In this document: piece after piece, positions 58,015 through 64,000 of the stretch | Position numbering within the stretch: the stretch's first letter is position 1 | How the letters are laid out: every line of letters starts with the position of its first letter | Assembly: GCA_008360955.1 (NCBI GenBank) | Contig: LUCM01008403.1 | Coordinates: 34,231-98,230 of the forward strand | Reading direction: 5' to 3' | Length of the DNA stretch: 64,000 bases | Source: Fasciolopsis buskii | Taxonomy: Eukaryota; Platyhelminthes; Trematoda; Plagiorchiida; Fasciolidae | Notes under the pieces: generated by a model | The model's database searches: none | Told to the model about the DNA's origin: nothing | What the model saw: the letters and a program-made list of their open reading frames with translations, nothing else | Position numbers and translations under genes: made by a program

Positions 58015-60703
58015 TCCAAGAAAGAGCAGGAATAAGGGGTCCACACACTGACTAGAAGTTGCACAAAATTCAGACCACTAATCAGTGGCTCGCAAAAAAC
58101 AGTCTTTTGATGAGATCTCATTTTTCACCTTAATTCGGATAGTATGCTGCTTTTCCTCGTTGAAATATAAGCCTAATGACAGTTGATCATTGTTAGCAAT
58201 TGAGTAAGCGATGTAATGGGACACGCTTTTATTCACATGCTATCTTACCAGGTCTTAGCTACTAAGCTGGATGCGAAAGTAACTTATAAATCACTCCGTT
58301 TAGCAAGGCGTTCCCTTTCAGTTTGCAACAGAAAATGAATTTGATTGATGGGTGAATTTGGAGTTTCACAGAGCCCTATATCCTCCACCATCATTGACCA
58401 GCACAGGTTTTAAAATTCACAGAATCTGTCGGGTGCAGCCACACCTCGTTCAGGTCTTCTTCCGAGCTCGCAAGATTCTTCTTCTACTTTGTCACGCACG
58501 AATACGACAGATTTGTTTTGGTTAAGCAAGAGGAAAGAGAACTTCGTCCACTGAGTCTACATATTCATGAGTTAATTTGTTCTGTCTTGTTTCCAATGCG
58601 AATGAAAAGATGGGTAATGAGTAATCACACTTATGTTTAGTTGCTTTGTAAATACATTAGTTTACCGAATACGTACTGTAGGGAAATGTAATCCATTTCT
58701 TTTGCTAAAGTAAACTTCCGCAAGAGTAATTTGCTACACCACCTAATTTTCAATGAAAGCACTTAATATAAAGAAACAGTTGGGTCATTTTTGGACCATA
58801 TTGTTTATGCGTTTAGTAACATTTTGGTACATCGTAATAAGCACATACAACTGGTCCTGTTCTGACAGGGAATCCACCGTGGAAAATGTTCTGGGTACAG
58901 CATGCTCATAAAAGTGGGAACACCCCTTAAACCAACTAAAACCACCGTTATTGATTTTTTTGACAACAGCGAAATTCCTGAAGGCTTAGAGTGCTGAATT
59001 GAATATGCATATGTATCCTTTAATAGTCTTGTCTGCACATCCACCAAGTCCAGAAACAAAAGTTCAGTGGTGATAATTCTAACTAATCCATAGCCCAAGT
59101 GGATACACATATTAGTCTATTCAGAAGATCATGGTGAAGCCAACCTTATAAGGGTACTTTACATATTATGTTAAGCATAAATCGGTGTAAAAATCACGTC
59201 ATCAGAATCTTGGGGGGAGAGAGAGAGCAGGAAAGTGAGCTGGAGAGAGGAAAGAAAAAGAAGTGTGTAGTTCATTACACATCCATGCACCATTTTTATA
59301 TAATCGGTTATCCATCAGAAGCTATGATTTCTCTGTTGGCCTGATTGTACTCGACTGCCGAATCCGAAGTGGGGGGTTGACAGAGGGGCTTCACAATGAG
59401 TCTTTGGCGGATCGATTTAACTTGCAATGTAATGAGACGATCTGGGGATCACCGGGGATTAGTGACGGACTGCCTAATTCATACGCTCTGTGGATGAGGT
59501 GCCAAGTAAAATCTTTGCCCCAGACGCCGGTGATCAAACTGCGCTATATTTGGAATGCCACCAATGGTTTGCTTGGAATGAGGGTTTGGCCATCGTTCCT
59601 AAACCAGCGATTAGTCAACTGAGTGCTGAGCGTTGGGTATCTGCCTTCGTCCTGGTACTTTGATGAGAATCCCACCTCCCCGAGACGGCAGTGCACGGAA
59701 CTTATTCATAAAAAGATTACTTAAGCGGTACGGTCATTTGGGAATATTCCGAGAAGTGGTCACGGTGATTGGCCGACAGAGAGCCAAAAACATTCCATCC
59801 CGATCACAATAGATCGTTTGGGGGCAGAAATTATTGGCAATAAACTCAAGTTTCTAGATTTATATACCTCACCATTTCATGGTTATCTCAAAAGTGGCAG
59901 TCAAGTTGAGAGGTACATGCATATAAATGCATATATTGCATATATAGATACATATGTAATATTCATTCGAACAATTACATCCACGGAAGATGTGTACCGA
60001 AAAAAAACTAGGCATTTGACCACCACACGGAATGGCTCGTCAAGAAGATCCTATTTGAGCGTCTTGTGACTAAGCATATTGTCGTCAAAATAGATGTCCA
60101 ATCATGATAACCACTCATACGTAAACAAAGAATAGCCAATTAAAGTAAAATGCATCTTGGACGCAGTAGCTACACGTCTCTGTTTCTTTCACAGTGAAAT
60201 CGCCAGCTAAGATCATCCGCATGTTGTGGTACAATCCAGGAGTGGATAAAATTATCAGAGCTGAGAAGTTAGAATTTAATGGTATTTAGATTTTCTAAAT
60301 TTATGGTAATTCAATCTTTCCTGAATTAGTGTTTCACATGATCCATCGGAGACTGACTCAGGTAACGCCGGATTCGTATCCACAATGAAGCATTCGTCTG
60401 ATTCAATTGCTTATTTGGCGTGACCAAACCCTCCCGCCTATCCAGTCTCTCTGAACAAACCCAAATCAAACACGATTCTGATAAGTTTTTCACGAAAAAT
60501 CAGATCAAATAACGGTACTTGCCAAGTTTACATAGTCCCTTGATGCACATCCACGTACCAAGGTAGAAAAAGCTTCATTACGAGGACGAACCGTTCGAGG
60601 ATGCGAAAAAGTACGCCAGTTTTTTATACATTCTAAATCATATCTCACACAGGGGTGTTCACATTTCACAATTCTTGAGTGAACAAAAGTTGGAAATCGG
60701 TTG
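58015..60703. other. No gene recognised
   Basis: A GA-rich run lies at 59215-59255. The frame at 59263-59622 has no domain I know, although its part near 59390-59610 is richer in GC than its flanks. Confidence 0.3.
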
Positions 60704-60920
60704 TCATAACGACAGAATAATCAAGTTAACCACGAAGTCCTCCCCATCTTTCTCCTGATACATCAGTTCACTTATATCCCTACTCGAAAATGTGTTCAAT
60801 AGCCATTTCGATCTTTGTATCGATGTGAACGTCAAACGCATTGAGCGGAACATGTAGATCAACCCTGCACAAATAGACGTCTCATGTGGGCGTGCTTTAC
60901 TATCTGCCTGTGCTGCGCAC
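60704..60920 (-). CDS. Possible minus-strand last exon, unidentified
   Basis: On the minus strand, after an AG in tcgtgcgcagcacag, the frame reads ADSKARPHETSICAGLIYMF, RSMRLTFTSIQRSKWLLNTF, SSRDISELMYQEKDGEDFVV and ends shortly after in a stop. It looks protein-like but has no family I recognise. Confidence 0.3.
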
Positions 60921-60934
60921 GACGTCAATGTCAA

Positions 60935-62345
60935 TGGGACTGTGAAATGTTAAAGCCAAAGTGTGTCGAGTAAGTTGCACCCCATGCAACCCACACGGAA
61001 ATCAGTCAACGTTGTATTCCCACATTCGTAAACAACTGAGCACGCGTGGTATCTGGATAGATTGGCACTAACAATTTAAACTAGCTCATGCATTTCTTTG
61101 AGTTCAAACGTTACAGGAAAAAGTGGAGTTCGTTGTCCATCGAACAATGAAAATACTACTACTGGGAGTACAAAAGCGTGTTTTTTTCTCCCTTAAATAA
61201 AATATTGGTATTACTATTATTATTAACGGCAGTAGTGACAGTAGTGCCCTTGGAAGTCATTTCCGATATTAGTAACATGAGGCAAAATTATCGGAAATAG
61301 ACAGCCAAAATCAATGGAATCAAAACCAGGTGAAAGCCAAACGATTTGAATTCTGTCGTTCCGTTCGTTCTCTAACTACCTCATTATTCCCTTTCAATCC
61401 CGAATTTCGCCATCATATTGATCATTATCGTGGATAGAAAACCAATGCAAATAAGAATCGTCCGAGAACTCGACAATTCTCCAGGTTGTCAGAATGTTTG
61501 TTGACTCATTCTCGTCCAATTAGCGTTGAAGTGCGTCATGACATGAGCTCAGCCAGATTGTTCTATGTGCACGCCTGTAATATGCCTGCAGTATCGTCTT
61601 CCATGGAGGCAACAACATAGCGTACGTGCACTCATAAATGGAATTTTGGACTCTACTAATCTAATTTGCATAAACCGATTTGTGCTTGTCTGTTAGTCGG
61701 CTCTATTGGTTGGTCTGTCGGTCGGTCAGTTAGTTAGTCCACCGGTCAGCCAGTCAGTCATACTCTCCGGAGTTTATCCGATATGATGCGGGCGATCGGG
61801 AGCCCGAGCGGATAGCCGGGTGAATCAGTCAGTCAGTTGATCAATATTAGTTGAATCAAAAAAGTCATTCTAAATCAAGGATACGTTGTGTATATACATT
61901 CGCACATGCATCCAAAAGATCCACAGAGTGGTTTCCCACACGCAGCAGTACAATGAGGCTTGGGCCAAGTAGGAAAGAGCAGAATTGAATTTCCATTAAC
62001 CCTGCCAAATTTAGTTCAGGTCAACTTATTTGTTATTCTTAATAATGGCTTATCAAAATGTTCCCCACCAAATAAGTGGTTTATCAAAACAGCAAAAACG
62101 ATTTTGCTGTTTCTCATTACGAGAAAGGAATATCGTTCCGGCTTTTTCTATCTGGAAAGATCAAAAGGGGTTTATGCGATTCAAACTAGTGCAGCCAAAA
62201 GCATGCTTTGTCTTTTATTACATGGTATTACGGCAGACAGTGACTAGTAATAGGTTTGATGAAGTAACAACGAGGTTTGGATCAATCAGCCGACTAGACA
62301 AACTGGAAAAAATATTCGACATAGTACACTATCAAAAATGTTCAG
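60935..62345. other. No gene recognised; tetranucleotide repeat
   Basis: A GTCG/GTCA-type tetranucleotide field lies at about 61720-61850, and an (ATT)n stretch near 61205-61225. No exon is supportable. Confidence 0.35.
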
Positions 62346-62544
62346 TGTCCTCGAGAAGATTTATCGTGAGATCAACGTTCAACTCACCATGAAGCATTGT
62401 ACAGCTGTTTCGCGTTTGTTAGATATCATCAGGAGTGCGTATCCACCTCCCCAAACTCGGGCGCAAACCTGGGGCGAAAGACTGAGGACCGAAAGCTCTA
62501 GTCATTGCACTATTGGGCAGGTTCTCGATGGTTTGTTAAAGTAA
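62346..62544 (+). CDS. Possible exon, unidentified
   Basis: After acceptor ctatcaaaaatgttcag, one base completes a codon and the frame reads VLEKIYREINVQLTMKHCTA, VSRLLDIIRSAYPPPQTRAQ and TWGERLRTESSSHCTIGQ. A donor GGGCAG-gttctc could end it at 62519, or it reads on through VLDGLLK to a stop at 62544. The amphipathic first part suggests a helical domain. No family is recognised. Confidence 0.35.
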
Positions 62545-63557
62545 ACCACGTGATGCCGCACCTATCCATTACTGCATCCATCACTTGCATTGTTACGGAC
62601 TCCGGCGCAAATCGATCAACGCCACTAATGGATGACTTCCCTGCAGTTAGCCTAAATACCATGGAAGCTTTAAACCTGACGTATAGAACTTGGCTATCTG
62701 GCGAATGTTAGTGTCACGTTCCGAAAGGAGCTAAATTTACCCACGCGAACAACAACTTGTTTTAAAACTTGCAAATCTTACCAGCGAGCTCATTCTGTCC
62801 TTCTGTCATTCAGGATTGAAAATTTCCACCATCCATCAGTAACACCAAACTCAGCATCAAAGACCACATTGCCTGTTTCAGTCGATTAGTTGGAGATCAT
62901 CGACAGCTGTGGGCTAAGCAAATGTGTGTGAAACGCCCAAAGGTGAGATTATCCGAAATGGATCTCAAACAATTGTTTACAAACAAAGCTGCACGACAGA
63001 AGACTCTTTCGTTAGTGACATTCAAACGGTGCAACAGGAAAACGAATAACCCTCATGACATACCTATTTCCCCGTTACTGTGCAAGTGACTGTAGAAACG
63101 GGTGATGAGCTCCGTTGTATCGTACGAAGTTGATGTCAACCCAACTGCTGAACGCCAGTTCGGCGTGGCCAGTTGTTGGGTGCTCTAGTCACAAGCATTC
63201 ACTTTGGCTAGGTTCACATCCCGATTGGCTTTATTGGTGACATGCACAAATGAGTGTTGTTGGTGAAAAATGAACGAACATGAAAATAACGTCGCAAGAT
63301 TAAATCTCGTTTTAGATACTGTTCCCAACCCCTTAGTCGCATGACTCACTTACCAGAAGATGACCAAGGCAATCATTGACAACATTATAACGGTTAAACT
63401 CGGTGTCACTTAACTGAGATAGTAGTCCATAAAGTGTTCCGTAGTGAAATACTCTGTTGATTGCTACTGATAAGACATCAGTCACAGCACCCGTTCCTGC
63501 AATACATTAATTAAATCGCAGCTGTGGCAAGTCGGATGTAAGGTACACGTTTCAAAT
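62545..63557. other. No gene recognised
   Basis: No supportable exon or repeat. Confidence 0.35.
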
Positions 63558-63619
63558 GTGGGCCTTAATTACACTGGTAAGCCTTTACGCCGTCACATTA
63601 TTACCAGTGTAAAACCCAC
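63558..63619. repeat. Imperfect hairpin with exact 12-bp core stem
   Basis: TTACACTGGTAA at 63569-63580 pairs with TTACCAGTGTAA at 63601-63612. GTGGG at 63558-63562 also pairs with CCCAC at 63615-63619 outside it. It may be a short foldback remnant. Confidence 0.6.
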
Positions 63620-63870
63620 ATATAGATTCTCATCTATTCTGAGGCGACCGCACAAACCGGGGATAATCAAAGTGCTGAGACAAAATAATCGCCTAGTCGC
63701 GAATACCAATCCCCCTCACTGTCTCCCCCTCTCTGTATCTCTCTCATATAAAACCCCAAATGGAAGAAGTATCCGTGGGCATAATCCAACCAACAGCTTC
63801 CACTTTCCGGACGAACTTTGAATTATTCGGAGTTGACAGAATGAAAACCGTTAACGTGTGTAAGTATAAC

Positions 63871-63930
63871 CCATTGGCAATATGTTTGTAGCGTTTTGGC
63901 ATGGTCGACCCAGGTTCGAATCCCAAACAG
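63871..63930 (+). repeat. tRNA-like SINE remnant
   Basis: A perfect B box, GGTTCGAATCC, lies at about 63913-63923, preceded by a weak A-box-like ACCCATTGGC about 40 bases upstream. Not a complete tRNA. Confidence 0.4.
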
Positions 63931-64000
63931 AACTCAGCAATTAGGTATTAGTGATGAAGTAATGACACGATATTCTAGGATAATGAAGAGTTGAATGAAT

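Overview
This window looks like nuclear DNA of a parasitic flatworm, most likely a trematode (fluke) of the liver-fluke type. That is an inference from several signs: intron-split genes with GT...AG borders, roughly 43% GC, long (TA)n arrays, and a load of RTE-like and CR1-like LINEs, a Penelope-like element and tRNA-derived short repeats. There are no operons, ribosome-binding sites, CRISPR arrays or rRNA genes. Most long reading frames are chance or transposon-derived, and much of the DNA has nothing I can name.

Layout. 1-262 is the end of an RTE-type LINE on the minus strand. 795-881 and 5328-5852 are the last two coding exons of a plus-strand ubiquitin hydrolase of the USP16/USP45 type, separated by a 4.4 kb intron that holds two decayed LINEs. 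11430-14822 is a long decayed RTE-type LINE with its own nested insertion. 15250-17335 is a Penelope-like element cut by a 0.29 kb element that carries a tRNA-like core between 63-bp inverted repeats; a decayed relative lies at 19.96-20.36 kb. 23016-24560 is a CR1-type LINE (minus) with a pentanucleotide tail, next to a GC-rich block. A LINE relic lies at 26.3-26.8 kb (minus) and a convincing minus-strand last exon at 27.2 kb.

35-47 kb holds the best multi-exon gene candidate: plus-strand exons at 38.5, 39.35, 40.04 and 44.1 kb whose splice phases fit one another, possibly continuing to a membrane-anchored last exon at 46.4 kb. It encodes a Cys-containing product I cannot name. Two near-identical LINE tails in inverted orientation sit at 37.4-38.0 and 40.7-41.2 kb. 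Three copies of one tRNA-derived SINE lie at 18.8, 38.2 and 52.9 kb.

49-55 kb contains an assembly gap (51035-51812) bracketed by a duplicated 0.27 kb segment, a small conserved RNA-like module at 49.4 kb, and a 210-bp near-perfect palindrome at 54944-55153 whose arms carry the same module. From 55 kb to the end there are scattered exon candidates, tetranucleotide repeats, a hairpin and a tRNA-like remnant.

The most unusual items are the inverted-repeat element with a tRNA-like core, the palindrome, and the double-hairpin module shared by the palindrome and the 49.4 kb site, which shows compensatory base changes.
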